Source: Denitrificimonas caeni DSM 24390
GTDB lineage: Bacteria; Pseudomonadota; Gammaproteobacteria; Pseudomonadales; Pseudomonadaceae
Length of the DNA stretch: 64,000 nt
Assembly (NCBI RefSeq): GCF_000421765.1
Contig: NZ_ATXQ01000006.1
Span: 1-64,000 of the forward strand
Reading direction: 5' to 3'
A program made the position numbers and the translations under genes. The notes beneath the pieces were generated by a model, which saw only the letters and a list, made by a program, of their open reading frames with translations, searched no databases and was not told the origin of the DNA. Numbering within the stretch: the first letter of the stretch is position 1; each line of letters opens with the position of its first letter. This document shows, in pieces, positions 34,376 through 44,300 of the stretch.

Positions 34376-35314
34376 CTACACAGACGTCTCAAGATTAGCG
34401 ATGCCAAACGGGATATGCACCGATGGCAAGCGTGCCGAGGCCGGTTCGAGATGTAGTTTTTGATCATCAAAAAAGATATGCGGCTGCATAATATCCAGAA
34501 CTTTAGCTTTTTCTACGCCACCCATGAAAAAGGCTTCATTCACGTCAATGCCCCAGTGCCGCATGGTATTGATCACACGCTTGTGTGCAGGTGCATTGCG
34601 CGCGGTCACGATGGAAACACGCAGGATGGGCTCGTAGCTTGGATCTTGCAGTTTTTTCTGCGCTTCCATGGCTTGAATATCAGCAATACGCTTTAAGAAG
34701 GGTTTTAACGGCCCAGGCGTGTGCGGAATATCTTCACGAGAGGTTTCGTGCTCGTGGAAGTCGCCAAGGCTCTGTGTGGTTTTGTAGACGGTTTCTGCTT
34801 CATCGTCAGCTACGACACCGTCAAAGTCGAAAGCAATCCGCAGTTGCGCGTCATTGCTGTCATCTTCAATTTCACCTTTGAGGATCTGTCCTGCTGGGTA
34901 GCCTTCAGCCACTGCGCGCTTTACGTCATTCGCATTGGCTGATAAAAACAACTCAATGTCAAACGCTGGAATATACAAATGTGGAGATTTGCCCTGCATA
35001 AAAACGGCACGCGTAATGGGTAAATCATAATACTGAATAGAGTTCATCACCCGTAAGCCAGTATCTGGGTCATTACGTGATAATAAAATAACTTCAACCG
35101 GTGGATTCTCAGGATTGAGTTGGTTGAGTGAGAGTAAGCGGCGGATAAATGGGAAAGCCACACCACGTGCCAGTGGCTGATCTTGGTTGTCACGTTGATA
35201 GTCGCGATAGACTTGCTCACCCGCTTGTCGGAAGACTTGATCAGAAGCGGTTAAATCAAATAAGGCGCTGGAAGCTAAGCCAATCACCAAGCGACTACTG
35301 AGGTCAAACGCCAT
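34376..35314 (-). CDS. 5'-nucleotidase (cN-I-like family)
   Basis: The 312-residue product matches the bacterial 5-nucleotidase family related to cytosolic nucleotidase I. The HAD-type motif IAFDFDGVVADDEAE lies near residue 160, SIVTARNAPAHKR provides motif II/III features, and IFFDDQKLH is the last acidic motif. It hydrolyses nucleoside monophosphates. Length and start (MAFDLSSRLVIGLASSALFDL) are standard. It stands alone between short genes. Confidence 0.85.
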   Translation of the reverse strand: MAFDLSSRLVIGLASSALFDLTASDQVFRQAGEQVYRDYQRDNQDQPLARGVAFPFIRRLLSLNQLNPENPPVEVILLSRNDPDTGLRVMNSIQYYDLPITRAVFMQGKSPHLYIPAFDIELFLSANANDVKRAVAEGYPAGQILKGEIEDDSNDAQLRIAFDFDGVVADDEAETVYKTTQSLGDFHEHETSREDIPHTPGPLKPFLKRIADIQAMEAQKKLQDPSYEPILRVSIVTARNAPAHKRVINTMRHWGIDVNEAFFMGGVEKAKVLDIMQPHIFFDDQKLHLEPASARLPSVHIPFGIANLETSV

Positions 35315-35374
35315 ACTGAACTACCTACCCGAAGATTTTCTAATCGTAATAGAACCCAGTATAGCGTTTAAACT

Positions 35375-35399
35375 CGGTAGCAGAACAACTCTGCTACCG
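35375..35399 (-). terminator. hairpin after the small gene at 35430
   Basis: CGGTAGCAGA and TCTGCTACCG form a perfect 10-bp stem with a 5-base loop, followed on the minus strand by AGTTT. It lies 30 bp after the small gene's stop and before the 5'-nucleotidase start. Confidence 0.6.
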
Positions 35400-35429
35400 C
35401 CAGTACTACGGCTTTAACCAGTCAGTTTA

Positions 35430-35615
35430 TTAGGCTGCAGTGGCGTTCGTGCTGTTTAGACCTGCCTGTATATTCCAGGCATCGACTAGGAGTCTGCTTT
35501 CCAGCCCCATAGATGCATGGTTTGCTTGATCTAAGACGTCACGACTGTGACTGATTGCATTGATTTGCGCTGTAATGAAGCGCCCCATTGTTTTGAATAC
35601 TTTTAGGTTATCCAT
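35430..35615 (-). CDS. small hypothetical protein
   Basis: A 61-residue protein (MDNLKVFKTMGRFITAQ...) with a good ribosome site GAGGTAAGG before its ATG at 35615 and a strong hairpin after the stop, which together support a real gene. It looks amphipathic and helical; there is no membrane segment or known motif. Confidence 0.55.
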   Translation of the reverse strand: MDNLKVFKTMGRFITAQINAISHSRDVLDQANHASMGLESRLLVDAWNIQAGLNSTNATAA

Positions 35616-36028
35616 ACCCTTACCTCTTTTTTTATAATATGAGCACAGCTTGCGCTGTAAAGCCTCCCGAAAACGAGACTAAGCAAATAGACTTATTTTG
35701 TAAAAGTAGGTGGTTTGCAGAAATACAGCAGCACTGATTAACAGTGATCGGTATTGACCGAAAGTTTTCTTGGCGAAAAAAGGCGGTGTCGCACTTGGAT
35801 GTTGTAAGAGCCGAAGCTTTACAGTGAATCGATGGTGTTCTCTCTGTACCACGCCACTCAAATTGTCGTTTGAGTCGGGATAGGTGTGTGAATATACAGC
35901 AGTCGAGCATCAATAGCAAATCGCATACCATTGTGCAAGTTTTATCTGATCACTTTAGTACTCTCGCCTGCAAAGCACGCTTAATGCTGTGCATTGCCGG
36001 CGAGGAGGGTCTATGAATCCACTGAAGT
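35616..36028. other. 413-bp intergenic region between the small gene and the OprD-like porin
   Basis: No reliable gene; frames here lack ribosome sites. A long imperfect stem lies at 35963-36004, with CTCGCC pairing to GGCGAG and inner pairings GC/GC and GCAC/GTGC around TTAATG. It is 25 bp after the porin stop on the minus strand and may be the porin's terminator, although no T tract follows. Confidence 0.45.
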
Positions 36029-37330
36029 TTATAACAAAGCTAACTTGTAGCTGAGAATGATGCGGTTATCATCAAGGTCTTTAAAAATATTTGAGCGTAC
36101 GGTGGCATTTCTCCAGCGTACGCTAAAGTTTTTCAAAGCACCTTCTTGGAATGCATAAGTAATATCTAAGTCGCGCTCCCACTCTCGCCCTTCATTACGG
36201 TCAGCCCCTAGGTCAGCGCCCGTGCCTTTAACAAAACGGTTAAATACAGTTAAACCAGGAATGCCCCAGCCTGCAAAATTATAATCATGGCGCACTTGCC
36301 AAGACATTTCATCTTTAGCTGCAAAGTCGCGATTGGTCACATAGTTCACTAAGAATGGATCTGCGCCATTGATATATGCAAAGCCGGTGTTGCCAGTCAT
36401 TTTCTGATAGCTCAAGCCCAGTTTGTTAAAGCCAAAACTATAGGTTGTCATGCCGGAAAATGATTTATTATCAACGTTAAACTGGCCATCATTACTTGAA
36501 CGAGAAAAACGCAGGTCGGTTTTCAGTGAACGTTTATCACCCAAAGGCACTACGTGAATAACATCGATCACATGTTGCTTATACAGATCTTCTAAACGAC
36601 CGAAGGTATAACCCGTGGCGAGCGAGTCATTCCACTTGTAGTTCAAGTTTGCCAAGTCAAATGAGTTACTTGTGTAATTTTTATTATTTTTACCATTCAG
36701 TGCTGTGTTGGCTTTTTTATCTCTTAAGCCTTTGCCTAAGACGTTCATTTGCATCCGCTCATGGTTTGTTGATGAGCGTTGATTGACGCTATCAATATGG
36801 CCTAAACGTGCAGTTAAACCTTTGATTTCTTGCGAGGTTAATAAACCACCGGTAAATATTTGTGGAAGCAAACGGCCTTCAAGATTGCTTTGTACAACAG
36901 GCAAGCGCGGCATGAGCGTACCGACTTGCAATATTGTTTTAGATATTCTCGCTTTGGCAGTGCCGCCAAGTTTGCCAAAATCATCAACGGACTTGCCGTT
37001 GCTGCGCGTCGGGAATGAGTCAGGCGTACGATTGGGTCCTGAATCAAGCTTAATGCCTGTCGCAGCATATACATCTAAACCTAAGCCTATCGTGCCTTCA
37101 GTAAAGCCCGACTCGTATTGCAAAATAATGCCTTGCGACCACTCATCATTGGTTTTATTTGCATCTGTACTCAGGTCATGGCGTGTATCTTGGTTCATAT
37201 ACAGATTACGCAAGCTCAAGCTGGCTTTGCTATCTTGAATAAAGTCTGCTGAAGCAAGAGACGGCACAGCTAATAAGAGACTGCCAGCAGTCGCTAAAGT
37301 AATAGCGCGTGCCAAGGGTGAGAAAATCAT
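36029..37330 (-). CDS. OprD-family outer membrane porin (next to tsdBA)
   Basis: The 433-residue protein has a signal peptide ending at LASA and begins its mature part with DFIQDSKASLSLRNLYMN, the OprD signature, with repeated amphipathic beta strands and a C-terminal RIILSYKLALL ending. OprD channels take up small organic or anionic substrates. It is a paralogue of the porin at 48808. It lies 68 bp after the tsdA stop on the same strand, so it may be co-transcribed; a substrate related to sulfur compounds is inference only. Confidence 0.93.
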   Translation of the reverse strand: MIFSPLARAITLATAGSLLLAVPSLASADFIQDSKASLSLRNLYMNQDTRHDLSTDANKTNDEWSQGIILQYESGFTEGTIGLGLDVYAATGIKLDSGPNRTPDSFPTRSNGKSVDDFGKLGGTAKARISKTILQVGTLMPRLPVVQSNLEGRLLPQIFTGGLLTSQEIKGLTARLGHIDSVNQRSSTNHERMQMNVLGKGLRDKKANTALNGKNNKNYTSNSFDLANLNYKWNDSLATGYTFGRLEDLYKQHVIDVIHVVPLGDKRSLKTDLRFSRSSNDGQFNVDNKSFSGMTTYSFGFNKLGLSYQKMTGNTGFAYINGADPFLVNYVTNRDFAAKDEMSWQVRHDYNFAGWGIPGLTVFNRFVKGTGADLGADRNEGREWERDLDITYAFQEGALKNFSVRWRNATVRSNIFKDLDDNRIILSYKLALL

Positions 37331-37354
37331 GGTTTTTCCTTATTGATGAAATCA

Positions 37355-37379
37355 TACGGAGCCTCAATGAGACTCCGTA
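37355..37379. repeat. hairpin between tsdA and the porin gene
   Basis: TACGGAG and CTCCGTA, extended by three further inner pairs after one mismatch, form a stem around CAAT. It lies in the 68-bp gap between tsdA and the porin. No T tract follows on the minus strand, so it may be a partial terminator or an mRNA-processing structure that lowers porin expression. Confidence 0.55.
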
Positions 37380-37398
37380 GCTTGATGCGTATTAGGTT

Positions 37399-38406
37399 TT
37401 ATTCAGCAGTAAACGTGCGTGGCCGAACAATGTCAGGCAATAAGAAGTCTTTGCGCCCAGTGCTTGCACCTTCACCGAGCAATTTGCCGTTAACTTCTAA
37501 GCCATAACTGGTGTGTTTATGAAACGTCTCTAAATATTTTTCACGCGTTTCTTTAACGTCGCCGGTGTAACGTGGCTCTTGTGGCCGATTTTGTGTGTTG
37601 ATGTAGTAGGCAACATCCCATGCTTGCTGATCAGTCAAACTGTTAGGTCGTCCCAGCGGCATGTTGTGTTTAATAAATGAGGACAACGTAAAGTGGCGGA
37701 TAATACCTGCGCCCCAGTTGTATGAGTTATCGCCCCAAACAGCAGGGAACACAACTTTCCCATTCTGCACTAAACCATTACCGTCATCAGCATGACAAAG
37801 ACTGCAGTTTTCAGCGTAGACCTTGGCGCCCCGCTGGTAATCAGCTTTTTTCTCAGGCTGCTCAAGCTTCGGATACCCGCGACCATACATACTGTTGCCG
37901 TCTTGATACATCGGTACGCCTTTGGCAAGCCACTGATGGTAGGCGGTCAGTGCCAACATGTCATCGCTACCATAAGCTGGAGGCTTACCATTCATTGAGT
38001 AGGTAAAGCAGCCCACAATGCGTTCTTCTAGATTATTCACATGGCCGTTTTTACCGCGGTAATCTGGCAGCGTTACCGCTGCAGGCCAAACTGGACCCGC
38101 AAAAGGTAGGCGCCCTTCCCCCATGTGACAACTGTTGCAATTCATATTGTTAAACACGTTTTTGTCGCGCAATTGTTGCGTATTGACAAAAAGGTCATGA
38201 CCGCGGCGAATCACCCGCTTCAGCTCGGGGTGAAAATCACTCTTTTCCAGATCCTCCATGGTTGGCGGTACATGCACGTACTCGCCTTCGGCTGGCTCTG
38301 GATTATTCACCGGAAAACGCTGTTCAGCCTGTGCCGCAAAGCTGAGTACGCTGGCCGCAACGGCAAACGCTAAGCTGTTGATGAGGAGATGTTTAGATGT
38401 TTTCAT
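37399..38406 (-). CDS. tsdA: thiosulfate dehydrogenase (diheme cytochrome c TsdA)
   Basis: From ATG 38406 (GGGAGAG upstream) the 335-residue protein has a Sec signal peptide ending in AAQA and two c-type heme sites, CNSCH and CSLCH. The segment LEERIVGCFTYSMNGK is typical of TsdA. Its Cys lies 39 residues after the first heme His, the same spacing I recall for the axial Cys ligand of TsdA. The enzyme couples two thiosulfates to tetrathionate in the periplasm, and some members work in reverse. It overlaps the upstream cytochrome gene by 4 bp, as in tsdBA of P. stutzeri. Confidence 0.85.
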   Translation of the reverse strand: MKTSKHLLINSLAFAVAASVLSFAAQAEQRFPVNNPEPAEGEYVHVPPTMEDLEKSDFHPELKRVIRRGHDLFVNTQQLRDKNVFNNMNCNSCHMGEGRLPFAGPVWPAAVTLPDYRGKNGHVNNLEERIVGCFTYSMNGKPPAYGSDDMLALTAYHQWLAKGVPMYQDGNSMYGRGYPKLEQPEKKADYQRGAKVYAENCSLCHADDGNGLVQNGKVVFPAVWGDNSYNWGAGIIRHFTLSSFIKHNMPLGRPNSLTDQQAWDVAYYINTQNRPQEPRYTGDVKETREKYLETFHKHTSYGLEVNGKLLGEGASTGRKDFLLPDIVRPRTFTAE

Positions 38407-39062
38407 TTTTGCTCTCCCTTGCGCTGTGCTGGCTGGCGCGACAACCACTGCGATACAGCGCGAATATCTTTATCATTCATCCGTTCTGCGATGGCGAGCA
38501 TTAAGTGCTGCGGGTCATTGTTACGCTTTCCGGACTGCCAAGCGTGTAACTGATCGGATATATAGCCTGCATGCTGTCCAGCTAAGTGTGGGAATACTGA
38601 TCCTGCACCTAAGTTATCTGGGCCGTGACAGGTCGAGCAAGGCACGATATAGCGCTCCCAGTCCCCTTGCATGGCAAGTTTTTCACCATGTGCTAACTCT
38701 TCTTCGGTTGCTGCTGGATCCCCCTGCCCTTGTACTGCAGGCAATTGACTGTAGTACACCGCAATATCTTTAAATTGCTGATCATTGAGCATATTAACAA
38801 AAGGCAGCATGGTCGGACTGTTACGAGAACCGTCCTTCACATCTTTCATTTGCTTATATAAATAGTCTGCATTTAATCCAGCAATACTGGGCCAAGACTC
38901 GCCACCAGGAATATTCATGCCGCCACCGTTGGCTTGGTGGCAAGCAACGCACATAGCAGCGGCTTGCTCACCTGCTTTGGCATCTCCTTCTAGTGCATGC
39001 GCCGAGGTTACAGCAAGGCATAATGTTGCAGCAGCTAGAGTCATGCGATGAATTTTTTTCAT
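38403..39062 (-). CDS. tsdB: diheme cytochrome c4-type protein TsdB
   Basis: A 219-residue periplasmic protein with signal peptide (ending SAHA) and two c-type heme sites, CVACH and CSTCH, arranged as two similar cytochrome c4-like halves. Directly upstream of tsdA with an ATGA overlap it is best read as TsdB, the electron acceptor of thiosulfate dehydrogenase. A perfect inverted repeat lies 37 bp upstream of its start. Confidence 0.85.
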   Translation of the reverse strand: MKKIHRMTLAAATLCLAVTSAHALEGDAKAGEQAAAMCVACHQANGGGMNIPGGESWPSIAGLNADYLYKQMKDVKDGSRNSPTMLPFVNMLNDQQFKDIAVYYSQLPAVQGQGDPAATEEELAHGEKLAMQGDWERYIVPCSTCHGPDNLGAGSVFPHLAGQHAGYISDQLHAWQSGKRNNDPQHLMLAIAERMNDKDIRAVSQWLSRQPAQRKGEQK

Positions 39063-39098
39063 TCTGACCTCTTTTCCTTTACAGGCTCTAATAATATG

Positions 39099-39121
39099 TT
39101 CATCAATCTATGCTTGATGAA
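39099..39121 (-). promoter_or_regulatory. perfect inverted repeat upstream of tsdB
   Basis: TTCATCAA and TTGATGAA with a 7-base spacer lie 37-59 bp before the tsdB start, just downstream of a TTGACA word on the minus strand. It is not an Anr/FNR box (that would be TTGAT-N4-ATCAA). It looks like a binding site of a dimeric regulator for the tsdBA-porin group. Confidence 0.45.
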
Positions 39122-39195
39122 TGTCAATATATACGATGCCATTGTAATTTGTAAGGCTATAGAATATTGATCGCGTATCTATTGGCTTTGCGGCG

Positions 39196-41358
39196 CTAGA
39201 CTTTAGTCTCTAGCTGCTGCTTGGCAAATAGCACCGCTTGTTGCAAACCGCTGATGCGTTCGATTTTACGACGCACGCTTGCTGCGAAAATACCCGCTTG
39301 GCTTTCAATTAAAGTGAATTTATTTCTTGCTCGAGTAATCCCAGTGTAGAGCAGCTCTTTACTCAAAACGGGGTTGAGGCGGTCAGGTAAAATCAATGCC
39401 GTATGGCTGAATTCAGAACCTTGTGATTTATGCACGGTCATGGCAAATACTGTTTCTACCGCGGTTAAGCGGCTGGGTAGAACAAAACGCACACCACCTT
39501 GGCCGTCATTGCGCGGGAATGCCACGCGCAAAACCTGTTCGGCAGGATGATCATCACTGCTAGGTATATCGCTTGGCAGATATAAGGCAATACCAATGTC
39601 GCCATTCATTAAACCCAAGCCATAGTCATTGTGCGTGACCAACACCGGACGTCCTTCGTACCAGCCTTGGGTGTTGCTGATCAGTTGCTTTGCGCATAAC
39701 AGCTGGGCAACGCGCTCATTCAAACCTTCAACGCCAAACTCGCCCTTACGTAAAGCACTGAGTAAGCGAAACTGATCGAATGCTTGCAGCACTTGACTGG
39801 CCCACTGCTGCCAAGATGGATCATGCAGAGACTGCTGCGGATCTGGCCGCGACTGAGCTAAAACTTGTAAATAATGGCTATAACCAACAGCTGCATTTGC
39901 TGTGTCTGATGTGCCAGCTTCACCCAGTAATAAGCGCTCGAATGCTGCGCTACTGTCCTGCTGTAAGGATAAATAGCTGACATCTTGGCGCGGCGTTTTA
40001 AGTAACTGCAGAGCTTCTTGCCAATCGCCTTGATTGACCGCGCGTGCAAGTTGGCCAATTCCTGAGTCGGCACCAAAGCGCCGCGAATGCCTTAGCATCA
40101 CTGTGCGCTGCGCTAAAGGCTGTTGCTCTGCGCTACCGACACACCAAGGTTGCGCTTGCAGCTTTTCATTGCACAACGTCTCAAGCTGATGCTGCGTTTG
40201 CTCACTGTAATAGCCCAACTGCGCATCAGCGCATAAATCGCCCAGCACTGAACCAGCTTCTACCGAGGCCAGCTGATCTTTATCGCCCAACAAAATAAGA
40301 CGAGCGTGGGTTGGCAAGGCTTGCAGCACGTTGTACATCATCTCCAAATCGATCATCGACGCTTCGTCGATCACCAATACATCCAGCACTAAAGGGTTGC
40401 TGCTGTTGTGTCGAAAATGCCGTGTATTGGGCAAGCTACCAAGCAAGCGGTGCAAAGTTGAAACGTCAGAGGGGATATTGTCTTTAACATCGTCAGTGAC
40501 GGACAAGGATTGGATTTGTTGACCAATTGACTCGGTTAAGCGTGTGGCCGCTTTGCCTGTCGGCGCGGCCAACTGGATGCGTAAGGTCTGAGCGTTATTT
40601 AACGCGGCTTGTTGTAATAAGGCCAATAAGCGCACCACTGTTGTGGTCTTACCGGTGCCTGGACCGCCGGTGATAAGTGTTAAGCGCCCTTGTGCAGCCA
40701 TAGCACAAGCAACTTTCTGCCAATCTGTTTGACGTTCTCCGTCAAGATATAAAGGTTGGTTAAATAAGTCGTTTAAACGCCTGGGAAAGTCTTGCGGCAA
40801 GGTCAGCGGACTGTTGATACGTCGCACCAACTGCGCTGCAACGCTATGCTCGTATTGCCAGTAGCGCTGCAAATACAGACGTCCATCCAGTAAAACCAAT
40901 GGTGAGATGTGTGTATCTGTGTGACTGCGCACCAGTTGACTGCTCTCTAAGCTGGCCAGCCAATCGGTTAAACAAATGCCTGCTAAACGCTGCGAAGGTA
41001 GGTCTTGCGCGCATTCAAGCATCTGCCCTTCCGGAGGCAGGAGCAGGGTTAAATCTGGATCCTTGATGAGTGTTGGCAGGTCCAAGCAAATATGCCCGTG
41101 GCCCAACTGATGACTGGTGAACGCCGCGGCCAATAACACTAAAGGCTCAGCGTCGGGGTCAAGCTGGCCGAATAATTTTGCTAAAGCAACATCTAGAGGG
41201 CGCAACCAGCCCAATTCCTGCCAGCGGCTTAATAGCTGCAACACACCGGCGCGATTGGCTAAATAATCGCTATCTATATTCATCGACTGCTCAATGTCTG
41301 CAGGTGCTTGAATTGGCTGATCCGTGCTCTCGCCAAAGAGTTGTCCTTGTTCAATCAT
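39196..41358 (-). CDS. recD: exodeoxyribonuclease V alpha subunit RecD
   Basis: The 720-residue product has the RecD/SF1B helicase motifs: Walker A GGPGTGKTTT, Walker B LVIDEASMIDL and, near the end, TVHKSQGSEF and LLYTGITRARN. RecD is the 5'-3' helicase of RecBCD, which processes double-strand breaks and degrades linear DNA up to Chi. The ATG directly follows the recB stop (no gap), so it is translationally coupled. It is the last gene of the recC-recB-recD operon. Confidence 0.96.
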   Translation of the reverse strand: MIEQGQLFGESTDQPIQAPADIEQSMNIDSDYLANRAGVLQLLSRWQELGWLRPLDVALAKLFGQLDPDAEPLVLLAAAFTSHQLGHGHICLDLPTLIKDPDLTLLLPPEGQMLECAQDLPSQRLAGICLTDWLASLESSQLVRSHTDTHISPLVLLDGRLYLQRYWQYEHSVAAQLVRRINSPLTLPQDFPRRLNDLFNQPLYLDGERQTDWQKVACAMAAQGRLTLITGGPGTGKTTTVVRLLALLQQAALNNAQTLRIQLAAPTGKAATRLTESIGQQIQSLSVTDDVKDNIPSDVSTLHRLLGSLPNTRHFRHNSSNPLVLDVLVIDEASMIDLEMMYNVLQALPTHARLILLGDKDQLASVEAGSVLGDLCADAQLGYYSEQTQHQLETLCNEKLQAQPWCVGSAEQQPLAQRTVMLRHSRRFGADSGIGQLARAVNQGDWQEALQLLKTPRQDVSYLSLQQDSSAAFERLLLGEAGTSDTANAAVGYSHYLQVLAQSRPDPQQSLHDPSWQQWASQVLQAFDQFRLLSALRKGEFGVEGLNERVAQLLCAKQLISNTQGWYEGRPVLVTHNDYGLGLMNGDIGIALYLPSDIPSSDDHPAEQVLRVAFPRNDGQGGVRFVLPSRLTAVETVFAMTVHKSQGSEFSHTALILPDRLNPVLSKELLYTGITRARNKFTLIESQAGIFAASVRRKIERISGLQQAVLFAKQQLETKV

Positions 41359-44300
41359 TTACTGACCCTCCAGCGTATTAGCTTGAAATAGCAGATCCAA
41401 CGTTTCGATCAGCTCACGTGGCGGTCGTACTTGGTGTAAACCTTGGCTTGTGTTTTGTGCACCGCGTAAGAACATGTACACTGCACCGCCAATGTGTCGG
41501 TCATAGTCGTAATCAGTAATGCGTAATTTCAACAGTCGGTGCAAAGCCAGTACATACAACACATACTGCAAGTCATAGCGGTGGCTTAATACGCAGGCAT
41601 TCATCGCCTCAACACTATAATCGGCATGGTCGACGCCGAGCCAGTTGGATTTATAGTCAATCACGTAATAGCAACCGGCATGCTCAACCACCAAGTCAAT
41701 AAAGCCTTTAAACATGCCGTTTAAACGCTCACGCTCCAAATAAGGGCGCTCGGCACCGGGCAAAATATACTGACGGACTAAACGATCCAATTGCACCGTA
41801 TCAACATTGTTGGTGGAAAACCAAAACTCCATTTCCGCTTGGTATTGCTTCAAGTTAGACAGCACCAGTGGCGTATCGGCCGCAACGACAAAAGCACATT
41901 GCAAGTAATCACTGAGCCAAGGCCAGAGCAGATCACTATAGGTTTCAAAACCATAGGACTGGCAACGAGTTTCAATCAAGTGCTGGGCTTTTTCTGGTTG
42001 TTCCAGCACCGCTGCAAAACCTTGCTCTGCAGCCCATTCCAATAAGCCATGCAAAAAGGTTCCAGGCTTTGCACCACGCGGAAAACTATGCAGGCCAAGC
42101 GGATCTTCTCCAGTATTCTGAGTGGCCGGTACGCTTGCCGCCGCATCGTAATGCTCATCATCACTGATGTTTTGGGCAAAGGGACTTTGTGGTGCTAAAT
42201 CTTCGACCCGCTCACGGGTTTGTTGCGCCTCTTCAGGGGCTTGGGCGCTTAAGCGTAAAGCACTGTATGAGGCAATCCACCAGTGTTCACGGGTGCGCCG
42301 CTGCGCAATACGCCACTGTGCGCTAAAGGCTGTTGCCGCACTATTGGCACAGTTGGCATTCGGCTCTGGTGCCACAGCAATATGACCGACTTGCGCCAAG
42401 TCTGCAGACTCTTGTAGCGCTTGGCTGTAATCAGCAAACCAACTGCTCAGTGCTGCACTGCTGGCCAAGGGTTGCGCATTATTCAGCAAATAACCGATGG
42501 CGCTGTGATGCAAAATAGATGCTTTGCCCTGTCCTTTCTTTAAATCAGCCATGCCAATCCAGCAGGCATGACGGGCACGGGTCAAGGCAACGTAGAGCAG
42601 GCGCAAATCCTCACCCAACCGTTCCTTTTCTGCTTGCTCTAAATGCTGTGGGTCGGCATGCAGAATCAGTTTGCGCTGCTGGTCTTCTTGGATCATGAAA
42701 GGCTTTTTGCCATCTTGCGCACGAAATCCGCAAATAAAGGGTAGAAAAACTAAAGGGTATTCCAAACCCTTGGATTTATGGATGGTCACTACGCGCACCA
42801 AGGACTCGTCACTTTCCAGTCGCAATACTTGCTCTTGTGCGCTATCGGCTTGACCGGCGCAGGCCGTTTGTAGGTAGCGAAGCAAAGCAAATTCGCCGTC
42901 CAGTTCGCGGGCTGCATGTTGTAAAAGCTCTGCCAAATGCAATAGGTTAGTCAGTGCTCTTTCACCATCTGGGCGCTGTACTAAACGCTGCGGCAGTTCA
43001 AAGTCATGCATCATTTGCCGTAGCATCGGCAGCACACCTTGTTTGTGCCAGCGCTCTAAATAGGCTTTAAACTGCAAAACGCGTTGTTCCCAAAGCAACT
43101 CATCTTGGTTAATTCGTTCCAGCTCGCTGAGCGGTAATGCAAAGGTGCTGGATGCCAAGGCTGCTTTCAGAGCGCGTTCATTGTCCGGTGTTAAACAGGC
43201 CAATAGCCAAGTCAACATATCCTGGGCTTCTTGGCTGTCGAACACAGAGTCTTTATCGGATAAATACACGCTGCGCACATTGCGCTGCGCCAAGTGTTTG
43301 CGCATGGCTTGCGCTTCACGTAGGTCGCGCACCAGCACCGCAATATGGTTAGGCTGCAGTGATTGCAGTTGCCCTTGCGCGTTTTCAAAGCCAGCCTGTT
43401 GCTGTTGCCCAAGGTTTAGTAAACGGACAATTTCTGTAGCGCTACTGGCGGCCATTGCTTCGATGTATTGATCACGCGAAATGGGTTCATCAGATTCGAC
43501 TAGCCATGCGCTCAAGGCAGGCTGTGTCTGCCCTTCGACCCGCCACTGCTCTTTACGACCTTGCGCATGCACCGGGGTAAACGGTAAATCATTGCTGTCT
43601 TGCTGCTTAAATAAAAACGCACCACGACTATTCGCACGGTCTTCTGCCAAGTTAAACAATTGGTTCACCGCAGCGACCATAGCCGCACTGGAGCGGTAGT
43701 TGGTATCTAAGTTGTAATGCCGCCCTGTGGTGGCGCGCCGTGCATACAAATAGGTATGGATATCCGCACCGCGAAAGCTGTAGATCGCTTGTTTGGGGTC
43801 GCCAATTAAAAACAAGCCACAATCGCTACGGTTATCCGCAATGGAATAAATACTGTCAAAAATGCGGTATTGCAAAGGGTCAGTGTCTTGAAACTCATCA
43901 ATCATCGCAATAGGAAACTGCAGACGAATCACTTCCGCCAAGCGCTCTCCACTCGGGCCTTGTAGAGCCTGATCTAAACGGGTCAGCATGTCGTCAAAAC
44001 CCATTTCCGCACGCTGTTGTTTTTCTAGATTAAAACGCCGTTTAACCCAGTGCGCTGCATGCCATAGCGCCTGCTCATCTAAAGCAAAAGTCAGCGCATT
44101 AAGCTGATCAGGCAAGCTTTGCATGGCCAGCAGCGCGGGGTGCTGTGGTACCGCGCTGGTGTCCTTCCACGCCTCATGTAAACCATCAGGGGTTAGCCGA
44201 GTAAAGCCTGTGCCAAGCTCTAATTTCTGCTGTGTAGCGTCGCTCGCCCATGTATTGATTTTATCGAACCATGGGGCGTAATAGCGTTTTTGGATTTTAC

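Noticed and set aside
35632-35931. 99-residue open frame upstream of the small gene at 35430
   Set aside because: Composition looks random, no ribosome site, and it spans a likely promoter region.
36783-37238. 151-residue frame antisense to the OprD-like porin
   Set aside because: Mirror of a clear porin gene; no motif and no ribosome site.
39099-39121. Anr/FNR box for tsdBA
   Set aside because: The half sites are in reverse order and the spacing is wrong for TTGAT-N4-ATCAA.
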